Shown in pieces: positions 43,541 through 55,700 of a stretch of 64,000 nucleotides of DNA. The position numbers and the translations under genes were made by a program. Below the pieces are notes generated by a model. The model ran no database searches. It had not been told where the DNA came from and was given only the letters and a program-made list of their open reading frames with translations. The stretch spans positions 14,516,501 to 14,580,500 of the forward strand of contig OY720097.1 in NCBI GenBank assembly GCA_963082875.1, in the 5' to 3' direction. This DNA comes from Corella eumyota (taxonomy: Eukaryota; Chordata; Ascidiacea; Phlebobranchia; Corellidae). Position 1 is the stretch's first letter, and each line of letters begins with the position of its first letter.

Positions 43541-46500
43541 ATGAAGATCGCATTCTTGTTGGTGATTGTTTTTTCTTTAAGTAATGTTTACGCAGAGCTA
43601 TCCCTTTGCAAACAAGGTAACTATAAATAATATACTTACAACAATTTTAAATAAACTTAAAGAAACTATACTAGTAAAAGAAAACCTTAAAAACATAAAA
43701 TCATTAATTTTGTTTAATTTAGGAATTCTTCCAAAGGCAAATATTGAGGAAATAACATATGAGTACTCAGTTAACATTGACCATCAAACAATTCAACCAA
43801 AACTAAAAGTCTCTTGGAAACTATTAGTACCCGAAGGTTAAACTACAAAAAATTAGAGAATATTATGTTAGCTTAATTAATGTTTAAGTTTTTACGTAGT
43901 GTTGTAAAATTTGTATGTGTCTGATATTTTTCTATAACATCAACAGCACCGGATACTGCTGTTTAAATTACCTGGTAGTTAAAAATTTATAAGGTTGAAT
44001 CGGAAATTGTAAATTCTGAATTACATTATTAAACTTAACTTCATAGAAATTTTAAAATAAAAAAAACACCTAAACAGTTTGGTATGCAAATTATATTTTG
44101 GTTAACTTCCAATAAAGAAAATTATTTTTTTAAACTAATTGTTTTTACTTAATTAAAAGTTAAAATATATGTTTGTGTTATAATTATATTATTATCCATA
44201 CTAAAGGTTCTAAAATCGACGGATTTTTGGTGTTATTAAAAGGCGATAAGGATGATCAATCATTACCTGCTATTGAACCAGGCAACATTTGTGACACTGG
44301 GTAAATAGGTTTAATAGAAATTTTTTTATAAGTCAAAAATAACCTGAAAATTTAAATAAATATTTTTCCAATGAAATTGTATTTATTTTTAATTCGTTTT
44401 GTTTGTTAACTTTTAGGTCGTCATCGTTCTGGGTCAATTCTACTGATGGTATGGCGTGTTCGAAAAAGTCAACAAACTGTGACGATTATGTGACGTCATC
44501 GCATTGTCTTTATGATGTCATACACGACGCAGACTGCCTGGGAACAAATAACTTTTTTATGAAAGAAAATGGGTTTTCGTCAGTTCAAAGTGTGAGTTGG
44601 TTAAACGTTTTTTTTTAATTTTTCTGTTATTAACACACAATTAACATTTATGTTATTAAGTCAAACAAATGTATTTAAAAATATCACAGTTTCTTACTTT
44701 TAATTGTATTTTCAGACTACGCGAAATTTGCAATTTAACGTCGAATTTGAGGAAAATTACCAGTTTTATATATACGTTTACTACAGGTATTTTTTTGATT
44801 TTTACGTTTGAAAAAAATACAAATTCAGAAAATGATATTGACTAAATAGAAAAAAAAAATACAAACAGACTATGCAGAAAAATAACTTATTATTTAATTA
44901 TTGATTGTGTTGCTTATCACAAAATGTTTATATGAAAACAGAAAATACGTCAACTACCAAGCAAAGAAAAACATGTTATTGATTGAACCGTCAGAATCCT
45001 GCTTTGCAATGGCATCAGAGAAATTAGTGGAAACTTATTCTAAAACCGAAGCATCAAAATTATGCAATGGTAATATAGGTGATAAATTGTGTTTATAAAG
45101 CAATGACATATCCCGATTTGGCTAAAATTAATATAAAAATCAAAGGTTGGGGTGCGCAAAGTTTTGTTAGTTGTGTTCATACTACGAACTATCATTTTTG
45201 ATGTGCCAGGTGCCAACTGAGTTAAAATTATAGTTTAGCGTAATAATGCTGTAAAACTTGGGGAACCTTAATTTATCAGAACGGTTAAAATAAATGGTCA
45301 TTGACAAAACAAGGCAAAAATGTCAATATTAATAAAAAAATCATAAAATTACAATGGGTTTGCAAAATTTCATGTGTCTACAAAGATTATTTATTTATAA
45401 TGGAACGTGTAAAGTTGGTTAAAAATATGGTATAAAACATAATATTAAAGTTTATTTTTTTTTAGATTATGCAAAATTTTTCACGGACAACTACGCAATG
45501 CAGTCACCTCTGATAAGACTTCGACGTGCCACCAGACGATTGCGACAGTGTCGTGGCAAGTTTATTTACTATTCGGTTTTTGGAAAATAAAATTTATTAC
45601 AATATCTAGGGTTAAAGTGTGTTTTGTTTTTAATAAATTTTTGATACATTCTTAATTCGATTAAAATTATTGTGTTTGTTTTGTGTTTGGCTTTAGTTGG
45701 CGAACTAATTCGGGAGGCGATAGTTTATGACTATACAAACGAGTACAATGCTGTTTTGACTAACAACACATCGGAAGGGCTTGACATGCAACTTATTTTA
45801 AACATAAGATGGAATGTAACTGTTCCAGATGGTAAGCTTGAACTACTATAAACTAAAAAATAAACTTGATTTTTTGAAAAATTCTACGTTACTGATTTTG
45901 GTATTTAGTACGAAAAATAAACTTATGTTAACTCTGTTTTGTAGGTTTGGAATTGGATGGATTTCTCGTACATGTTGCAGAATCGTTGTTTCCCATGCCA
46001 CCATCACTTTTTCCAACAAACATTTGCAATGGAGGGTATGGTTACTTTTTAAACGATATTGAAATTACTTGTACTTCACGGTTTTCGAAAAAAACTTAGG
46101 ATTGTTAGGTACGAAAGAGAATTTGCGAGAACTGTAAGGTACGAACGAGAATTAGTAAGGTACGAAAATGAATTAGGGAACGACCATGAGGTACGAGAGA
46201 GAATTAGCCATGACTGCTAGTACAAGAGAAAATTAACTAGAACCGTAAAGTGCAAGAGAGGATTCGCCAGGACCTTGAAGTACGAGAAAGCAATAGCAAA
46301 TGCCGTACGAGAGAAATTAGCTATAGGCTCGTAAGACATCAGAAAAAAAAAATTAAAAATGTGAATAAAATCATATTAAACGTAGTTGTTTTTATTATGT
46401 TCCATGCTAGAATTTAGCTGCCACTGTAAGAAACAGAATTACTTTATTGAATTAAAATAAAAAAAATTTAAAAAAAATTTATATCCATGTTTCTATTGTT

Positions 46501-49500
46501 ACAGGTACGATCACTTTTGGGTACGTTCTCCTAATGCGTCATCTTGTACCAACAATACTTCTCTGTGCAGTGACCTTGTGACGTCATCACAATGTTTTTG
46601 TGACATCGACTGTGATTTAGTTTCGAGTACTTGTAAAGGAACAGGAAATTATTACTTAGAGGATCTAAAATATGTTTCCGTGCCAAGCGTAAGCGTTCAT
46701 TTTATTTTAATTATTTTTTAATTTAAAAAAAATTTAAATAAAATAATTGTAACAGTTAGATATAGTTTTTTTTATTATTTAAGTAATAGTAAGGCCTTGT
46801 TTAAATTTAGGATATCCGATTTCTGCAATTTAATGTTGATTTTCACACATTTTATGTTGTTCATATATATCCATACTACAGGTAAGTGCTACAATATTGA
46901 TCACAATATAAGATGAAAAAATTGTTTTTTTTTAAATATATGTAAATATTGCATTTTTCATACTAATACATTAAAAAAAAATAAAAATTTTTGGTTATCG
47001 AAAATTAATATTTTGTTTAGGGATTCTGTACATCGTGGACCTCCAGACGAAAGGCACAACTTTGTATCTGAAGGACACACTGATTGCATAAGTTCGTTGG
47101 TACATCATACCAATAACCTTGCAGAAGCTACCCGACTTTGCTGCGGTAAGTTTTGTTGAGAAAAATGTTTATACAAACTTAAAAAAGTGGGATTGTTTGA
47201 ACAGGGTTATTAGAAAAAATGTTAACGCTATTCCTAACATTGGATTTTTAGACCTAGAAATACCACATATTTTGGCAAGAAATATTACATTAAGCGAACC
47301 TACTGGGATAGACTTTGACGAAGGGACTGTTAATATTTCAGTATCCTGGTTACCACCTGTAAATTCTGATGGTTTGCTATCTTTTTATTTGTATCCTAGA
47401 ACAGAACTTGTTGGCCTGGAGGGTGATTTCTTGCCTGCTTATGTTACTGTAAGCTACATTTATGCAAAAAAGTATTTGTTTTAACGTTGATACAAAAACA
47501 TTGGAAAACATAATTGGGCCTATATGACCGAGTATTATTTTAGAATCAAGTTTCTGAGCCCTATACGCCACCTGGTAATACTGCAGATTGCGACAACGTG
47601 ACAACAATTTATCGGGCAACTATAACTCAACTATATCCATCTCAAACCTACGACCTTCAAATTACTTCCTATTATGATAGTGTTAAAAGTGATCTTTACA
47701 GATGTAACGAGGGAGCTTGTCGTACTAGTGTTAGATTTGTAATTCCAGGTATTGTTTTGCTCAGTTTTAAGGCACATGAAGGAAATCGTTAGCATAGAAT
47801 TCCCAAATGCAACAAATACACAGAGTTAAAAATAATACACTTAATTAGTATTACAAACAATATTACATGTTTTTTGTGTTTATTTGCGTTTATGTTTACT
47901 CAGTTTATAAATCAACTTAGTGACCAAACCTAAAAACGCGGAGGTCTAACATTAACATGATTTGTTTACTTAGCAATTAATGCATGTGACCCGAAATGGA
48001 ATTATTGCGACGTTGACGCCACTTGTACTACAATGGACGTGGCTAGTTCGAAAAAATTAAATGCAACTTGTAATTGTACACAAGGCTTTACTGGAAATGG
48101 AGAAAATACCACTACGCGTAAGTTTAAAATAAAGCGGTCTTTGTTGTGCTTTTTAAACGTTTTTGATTTCTCTTTGTTTGTAAATCCCCATCTATTTTGG
48201 GGTATAAACTGATAGTCTGTGAGTTTGGTTAACTAAAATAGCTCTAATGAACCTTTATCTTTTTTCAAAAAAGGATAAAGTGTAAGCGATTTGCGGGCTA
48301 ATATTTTTTTTATATACACACGAAAATAAATCTAGACATTTCTAAGTTCAAATAATGATTGTAAATAGCAAAAATATCTAAAAAAATAATTTTTTTGGTT
48401 TTGCAGGCTTTTTGTATGGAACTGGCTGTACGGATATTAACTACTGCGATCAAAATATTTCAACTTGCGGACAACACGCAGTTTGTATTGACAACCCTGC
48501 ACCTTCCCTTAACGCTACATGCGCGTGCCCTGAAGGTTTCAGTGGAAATGGGTAAATAAAAACTGTCGCGCATTTATAGATATAACCCTATGAAAAGCAT
48601 ATAAAAGTTAATTCAATTTTGTATGCAAAGATAAATCAAGCCTTACACAGATTTCAAATAATAGGTATTTTTTAAAGATGTAATAAAGGGTTACATTTTT
48701 TATATTTTAGTTATGATGGCTGTGAAAATATTGCAAGCAAAGTTATTAAAATAGTAATACCAGTCATCATCGTAGTCTTGCTAATTCTTACATATGTTGC
48801 ATGGAGGATACGACTGTACAGAGCGTACAAACACGATATCAAATGGTCCCAGTTTGTTTCAAACGATACTCTTATTTACAACCTGCCAGATGGCACAGAA
48901 ATGAATTTACTTTCGGTAAGTCGATAAAATAACATTAAGTACAAGGTAGATCTAGGTTCTTTAGGTATGCCAATCTCAACATAGAAATACTGTATAATTT
49001 TCAAAGCACAAATTATGTATAAAAACCTTTAATAGAATGTTTGCAAGCCGACCTTTGGTGACAAATGGGAATTAGAAAGATCAAAAATAACTATTGGGGA
49101 CATTATAGGCAGAGGAAATTACGGTGTTGTATATCATGGAACGTTTTTAGACAGTGCTAGCACGCATTTGGTTGAAGGCAACGAATATACAGAAATGGGA
49201 GTTTCTGTGGCAATTAAAACAGTGAAAGGTAAGCGTTTAAAATTATAAAATGCTGCAATATTATGTAAAAACTTTCATCAAACAATTTTACATGTAAATA
49301 TTTCAGATGGTTTAGACGAAAAGGCTGACTTAATGGAATTTCTTGCCGAAATTGGTTTTATGTTAAATGTTGGAGACCATCAAAATGTACTTGGTGTGAT
49401 TGGTTGTTGTACCACACAAAAACCAGTTTTGCTGGTCACTGAGTTTCTGAAATATGGTGACCTACTTCACTTTTTATGGGACGCAAGAGAGGTAAGAGTT

Positions 49501-51001
49501 GTTAAATTATTTTATATTTTCTTGTTTTGTTATGTTTTGATTGGTGTTTATTTAGCCATCAAAATGCTTGAACGACCCAGCTTATCACGTGACCGAAAAA
49601 TCGTTGTGTCAAATGGCTCGACAGGTGGCGCTTGGAATGGAATATTTGACAAAAACTCGAATAATTCACGGTGACTTGGCAGCTAGAAATATTTTAGTTG
49701 GCGAAAATCTAATATGTAAAATCTCCGACTTCGGACTCGCTAATGACGTGTATAGGTTTGTCTTTTGTTTTTTAGATAAACTGTTTAAGCTTGACCAGGT
49801 AATCGAAGTGTAATATAACATATATAATTGTTTATGTTTATTATAGATACGGTGTTATCCAGGGTCAAACAGAACGTTTAGTTCCGTTTAAATGGATTAG
49901 TCCAGAGAGAATGATGAACGGCAAAGTTCCTATTACCAGCAAGAGTGACGTGTAAGTTTTAATTTTTTTTTAGCATAAGAGACATGTTTGTTATTATCTT
50001 AATAATATAATTTTATTATGACGTCATAGGTGGTCGTTCGGGAATTTAATGTACGAGATGGTGACGTTGGGTTGCATGCCACATCCTGGAGTTTCGGGGG
50101 AGGATTTGTTGGATAAATTAAAAGGAGGATATCGAATGGAACGGCCGAGCACGTGCTCAGTTAAAATGTAAGAAAATAAATACCTGATAAACTTTACAAA
50201 TAATGTTAAACAAAAAATGTTATTTAACTTGGCTCGTTAACAGACTCTAATGTAAACAAATTCTATAAACGTAAAACATAAGTAGGTAGGTTTGTTATTA
50301 CAAGATCACGATTGTTTTTAATTAAAGCAAAATCGTTAATGTCGAAAACAGAAACATTTATAAACATGAACTCAATGTTTGTTTATACAAAATCACTTAC
50401 TTTCTAGAGTGCACGTTTTTTAAGGCGTGTAGTGTGATACATACTCGTGAATTGATTTTTTAAGGTATGTTTGTTGTGAATTTAAGTTATTTGCTTTTTA
50501 ATAATTTTCAGGTTTTCAATTATGACAAAATGCTGGAAGTGGCGAGCCCATTCTCGACCATCTTTTACCGAGTTAACTCAAATGTTTAACAAAATTATTG
50601 CTCGGACAAATGACTTTTATAACTTGAATCTTGCTGTAGAGGTCCAGCAGTTAAATAGAGAAGTATTAATTTTATATTTTGATTTTTGAAAAAGGTGAAA
50701 TAGTGAAACTAATACAAAATTACCAATAAGTATTTTTTATTGTTTTTTTTCTAATTTGTTTTAATTTAAATTTTATTAGGAATATGAACACGAGATAAAT
50801 CGTCAGGATAATGATATATTATTTGAAAACAAGCATGCTTCTGGTGAAAACAGTGAATGTAGCTCGTCTGAGACTGCAAGCTTACCAAATAACCACGTGG
50901 CCGAAAAATCAAAGTCACTAACAGCAACGGAGAATGGAAATCTTATTGTTGTGAATGAACATGCAAATGCACAAAACGAACTGGGGCAAAGTACCAGTTA
51001 A
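43541..51001 (+). CDS. receptor tyrosine kinase paralog 2 (RTK2), long ectodomain
   Basis: Twenty-four exons join in frame to about 1147 residues: 43541-43616, 43723-43836, 44207-44300, 44417-44591, 44716-44786, 44942-45069, 45466-45555, 45697-45831, 45945-46035, 46505-46688, 46811-46881, 47021-47145, 47252-47448, 47544-47748, 47974-48117, 48407-48551, 48711-48915, 49036-49228, 49307-49491, 49556-49755, 49847-49951, 50030-50167, 50512-50662, 50780-51001. Order: signal peptide ([18 protein letters not shown]), two tandem cysteine modules (about 26-219 and 250-451), fibronectin-III-like region (452-585), two EGF-like repeats (586-681), membrane helix ([18 protein letters not shown]), kinase (about 770-1060), serine-rich tail. 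Kinase motifs: [43 protein letters not shown]. It should be a plasma-membrane receptor with unknown ligand. The exon ending at 45555 appears to use a GC donor (a GT three bases earlier would also keep frame). C-terminal tyrosines lie in FYNLN and EYEHE. Confidence 0.88.
46109..46335 (+). repeat. degenerate minisatellite in an RTK2 intron
   Basis: The intron after exon 46035 contains about seven imperfect copies of a roughly 25-35 bp unit with consensus near GTACGAGAGAGAATTAGC followed by an ANGACCGTAAG-like stretch. The base composition is clearly richer in G than the surroundings. No reading frame spans it. Confidence 0.75.
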
Positions 51002-51230
51002 TAACATTATACATTGTCAGTTGTGAATGTAAAATTGTTTTTGAGCTCATCTTATGCCCATCATATTATTTAGAACTGTTTTTGTTGCTGTTTTATTCGA
51101 TGTAAAATTTCATTTTTTGTATCATGTGAATAGTATCATGACCCAGGCGTGCTGAAATTGTGTAACGTTTTGTAATATTGTTCAGGCAGCATTTCAAGTT
51201 AAAAAGGGAAAAAAATTGCTTATGGTCACA

Positions 51231-51506
51231 AATGGCAGCGTGGTGTGGTGGTAAGAGCACCTGCTCCCCACATGAGTTCGTGGGTTCAATTCCCACCACT
51301 CTCATGCTGTAGCGCTCTTGAGTGAGGCATTATAAACTTTATAAACTTCTGCTGAGCCAAAACTTAATCAGAAGTTTAATTATCGAACAATTATAATCTA
51401 CAATACCCCAAACTGCCAAAGTAACTTCGGAGTAACTAACGTTACTCTTATGTTTAAGTCGTGCGGTCAACCTTTCCACATCGAGGATAAAGATATATAT
51501 AAAAAG
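51231..51506 (+). mobile_element. complete tRNA-derived SINE
   Basis: The head is tRNA-like: an A-box region TGGTGTGGTGGTAAGAGC at 51241-51258 and a B box GGTTCAATTCC at 51283-51293, spaced as in a RNA polymerase III promoter. It is followed by a tRNA-unrelated body and the 3' block ending in TCGAGGATAAAGATATA with an A/T-rich tail. The body matches the fragment at 1-125. There is no good acceptor-stem pairing or CCA end, so it is not a working tRNA gene. tRNA-derived SINEs are known in Ciona; I cannot assign the exact family. It lies between the converging 3' ends of RTK2 and RTK3. Confidence 0.85.
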
Positions 51507-52722
51507 AGTACATGTCTATCTATTTTACATGTTTTTCTATTTAGAATGAATAAAATATATCAAATGGTGCCTAATAATGCTTTAGGTAGATTCGTATTCA
51601 TTATTAATCAAATTTCATTTTGTGTTTAAAAAATATATAAAACACTTTTAACTTTGTAAAAAAATTATGGTGATTTTTACTAAGGCAATAAGGTCATTTA
51701 TAGCCAACTAATTTAACATTTAGTTATATAAAATATTGTTTCTAGGGTCGTATTTTAAATACATTATAATATAAATATAGCTTATAACTTGCTATGTAGC
51801 TGTGGCACGATCAAGCAGGGAATACGCGAGGCGAGGCGTAACTAATTCTGGCTTAAGGATGGAATGCAGTTTTCTCTTGAAAAACAACTTTAGAAGCGCT
51901 TTCTGGCTACCCGTGTGCGTATTTTAGCCAAACAGCTGTTAGTGTTACAGAGTTAGGTATATAGCCTATTCGTTGTAAAAAGAATAACCTCAGATAGAGT
52001 TTTACAACAATGAAAAAGTTTAATTGAAAGAGCTTCCACAAAAAGGAGAAATGATATTAACAGGTATGTTCATCTTTTTCGTAAACAAAACTAGGCAGGT
52101 GCTTTTTGGTTGCTATTAATTGTATATATGGCTACCTGTCCATTTTGAATGTTGGTTACTATCTAAAACAATAGCCTCAAAACCGCAATTACATGTCTTG
52201 AGGCCAACGCAACAAGGTCTAATTGCAGGCTGGCTAGCACTTCCGCGGAATTTTAACAAATTTCTAGTTTAGTTCACGAAATCGCTCGAAAGAAACAGTA
52301 GTTTACTTAATGTTGCACGAAATTTAAATTGCGACAAACAGAAAGGTCGCGGCCAGGAAAACCTGGCGGCATTTAAAATAAAGCTTTAGTCACTTGCCTT
52401 AGCTAATTGCACGTTAAAGCGTTTATACGTCACCAATTGTCTTTATGATCTCATAATTAGGTTGCTATTTTTCAGACAAAGGAGATTACAACCTTTTCTC
52501 GGAATGACATCGCTTCTTGTTGTTGTTATTTATAAAATTAAAATGATTTTTAAAATTTTTAATAACAAAAACGATAAAAACTTCAACAGTTTCGAAATCA
52601 GTACACAATAAAAAAATGAGGCAATATCGGACGTTAAATAAAAAAAAACAATAGAAATAAAACAATTAAATAACAATAACATTAAATATAATAAAAAAAG
52701 AAGATAAACAGAGTAATGTTGC
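51507..52722. other. intergenic region downstream of RTK2 and RTK3
   Basis: This is the spacer between two converging receptor genes. The 220 bp between the RTK2 stop and the SINE hold nothing recognisable; AATAAA at 51548-51553 lies just beyond the SINE. I looked here on the minus strand for a kinase belonging to RTK3 and found none: no HGDLAARN-, DFG- or SPERMM-like exon. A small hairpin (CCAGGAAAACCTGG) lies near 52355. The less A+T-rich blocks at 51800-51960 and 52190-52370 match nothing I recognise. Confidence 0.55.
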
Positions 52723-55700
52723 TTAAGGTCGAGTAAAAATAACATTAAGAAATATTTTCTTTCGACTTGAAATTTTATTAGTGCTAGTCTTTCTAGTTTT
52801 TTTATCGTGCCTATACTTTAACTTGCAAACCAAAGCGGTAAAAACTAGGGTGAAGAAAAAAATTAACGGGACTGAAATTTTTAGAGCAAGCTCGTATACA
52901 GGTCGGCAACCGCTGCCATCTTTATACCTAAATGAAAGTACAAATGGATAAATAAGCTAAATCAATCACTTACTAATTCTAGAAGTGGTCCTACAATTAA
53001 AGTGGTTTAACTTTTGATTTATATTAATCAGTTTTGGGTCTAAAACAAGTTAATGTATTTTTCTGCTTACCCATCGCCGTAATGACCAGAAGGACAGGAG
53101 CACTGAACTCCTGTACTTGGTGCTTTGTTGTCAACACATTCCGATACCTCCGAGCAAAAGTCATCGGCGTATCGACAATCGTCTTGATCAACGCATCCAT
53201 TTCCAAGCGAATCTGTTAAATTAATTAAACAATATTAAATAAATAAATAAATGTTACAAATTTTTAATTTTAATATGGAAATTTCTTAGGTGTCTGTTAA
53301 AAAAATAACAGTAATGAATGTATCAAAAGTGTATACTCTTTTTAAGCTTACCTGTGGTAGGATTGACTCCGTTGCCCTCAAAGCCGTCGTTGCAAACGCA
53401 CGTGGCGTGCAATGACGTCACGCCGGTGACGTCATCAGGTGTGCAATTCGAATTTTTGTCGCAATAGTTAAAATCGCAGACGTTGATTTCTGTGCAGACC
53501 ATAAAAAAATTACATTAAACGTTTTCGGATTTATCAAGCACGAAGTTTAAAAATACTGGCAGAAGATATTTTACTTTATCACGTTTCGAAGTTATATTAA
53601 ACTTATTTATCAGACAAAGTTTCGGTGAAAACACCGTTTAAATGCACATGGGTTAACCGAGCATACCTGGAACTGTGAATTCCTTGAAACTAACGCAGTT
53701 TCCATTTTTGCAACGTGACGAGTAGGTCAGACTGTCAAAGTTGGTCGTAATCATAACGTTGTAGGTTTTCCCCGGTTTAAGATCTGATAAAACGACTTTA
53801 TAATAAAACTCTGTCGTGTCGCAGCTATATTCAGGTGTGAACACGGAGCGGGCATCTTCACTGTCATGTGCTGGAATTCGGAGACGCTGAACTCGCTGCA
53901 ATAAAATTAAGAGTTAGATGGAGGGCATAAAATACAAAATAAATTTGTTAACGTGCTGTGTAGTGCTTTTAACTTGTGTTAATAAGTAGGTTAAATTAAA
54001 CATTATAAAGTTAAATGTGGCGACTGAAATCATGTTCGAAGCAAAACTTTGTAAAACTCACATTCCAAAAAGGGTTATCAACAAAACTGTTTCGAGTTAA
54101 CATGTAATCTCCAAAGTCGATCGTTGTAAGAGAAAAACTTAAAACTTGACCTGGGACGTTAGGTGGCAGCCACGTTGCCGTTAAATTTACTATTTTGAGT
54201 GCGGGGTCAACGCGAAAATCCCCTACAGTGATATTGCGCACTTTACTAACGTCTATTTCAGTAAGGTTTAAACCTAGAAAAAAAAAGAAAAGCGTTATTT
54301 TGGTGATTCCAGGAGCTGTATAAGAATTATAAACCAAATAAATTACCTAAGCAAATTAGTATTTTAGGTAAAGCAAAGCTTTTTGGAACTAATTCAAATA
54401 ATTTTTCTTGAAATTTTTATGAGACAAGTGACTGTCTGGCCATATTTTTTTATGAATGGGAAATATGGTAACCGGTTTTCCCCAAATGCTATTAGTCAAA
54501 AAACATGTTAAATATTATTAACTTAAATCAAATGACGTTATTTGGCTCCACTTAAAATGGTTTAATTTTTATTTAGGACAACTTACCGCAACAGAACTCG
54601 GCTGCTTCGTGTCTATTCGGATGTGACGTCATCATCACGTGTTCAAGACAGGTAGGTGCATAAATTACATGGTTGATTGCGTATACATAGTTAGGTGATA
54701 TGTATTGCCTGTAATTAAATATTAAATTATTTAAATGGCTGTATATTTAAGTTGATGGTTATTGCGATAAGTTGATAAAATTGCCATTTACCTGTAGTAG
54801 GGAACAATAGAAAAATGATATTCTTGTAAAAAATCAATTGTGAATGTTAAGTTTCGAATTGTCTGCAAAGCAAATGTAACGGTTAATATTTGTTTTATTA
54901 AACTATATAATATATTAATACATAAAAAGTTGCAATACTGGTGAAGTGTATGCAAAGAATTGTTGTTTGCTTTTTGTTTACCTTTGGTATGGAAAAATAT
55001 GTTCCATGCTCGTTCCAATGAGTACAGTTTTCCTCCCCCACTGAACTCTCTGGGGTTTTAGAGATGCAGTAACTGTTAGATTGAACCTGATCTTTACATA
55101 TTGTTGTATCGGTTGAACACTCGCTTGGGTCTGTTGTAAAAATCCAGTACTGATTTCTATGAAAAATAATAGATTGTTATATACCTGTTGTGGGCGTTTC
55201 GTAAAATGTTTATTAACTTATATAGGTTATGAGGCGTATTGTCTGCGTATTTTTTGCATCTTGAACAAAATGTACATACGTCATTGTTTACAATTAGGTA
55301 ATTTATGTATATATGGTGGAATATGGTTAGTGATACGAACTATGGTTGAATTTTTAGTGATTTTTTATTTTAGTAGTCTAATTACATAACTTTTATAAAT
55401 ACAGAAAAATTGTGCTTTTTAAAAAATATATATATATTTTGTTTAATTGATAAACTTATTAAACAAACTAATTTTTAAACTTACTCGGTGTTGCAAAGAT
55501 TTTTTGGATTTATCGATTTTTCTAAATTGTTGCTCGGTGTAAAATTCACAAGAAATCCATCGAATTCGACCTCTAAAAATTATGAAATACTGTGTTAAGT
55601 TGTTTTCGTGGTGATATGGCTATAATATTTCAAAGTATTGTTAAAAATATCTCTCTTACGTAATAAGAGGTCAAGTGAAAAACATAGAGGTAAATTTAAG

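Noticed and set aside
51093-51305. Minus-strand open frame starting MRVVGIEPTNSCG
   Set aside because: It is the antisense translation of the tRNA-like head of the SINE, a well-known database artefact, not a gene.
51231-51310. A functional tRNA gene
   Set aside because: A and B boxes are present, but no acceptor stem pairs and the sequence runs on into a SINE body.
52723-52927. A frameshift in the RTK3 membrane exon at the T run
   Set aside because: A recount of the run gives seven T residues, and the frame then reads straight through the membrane helix and basic tail to the TAA at 52723.
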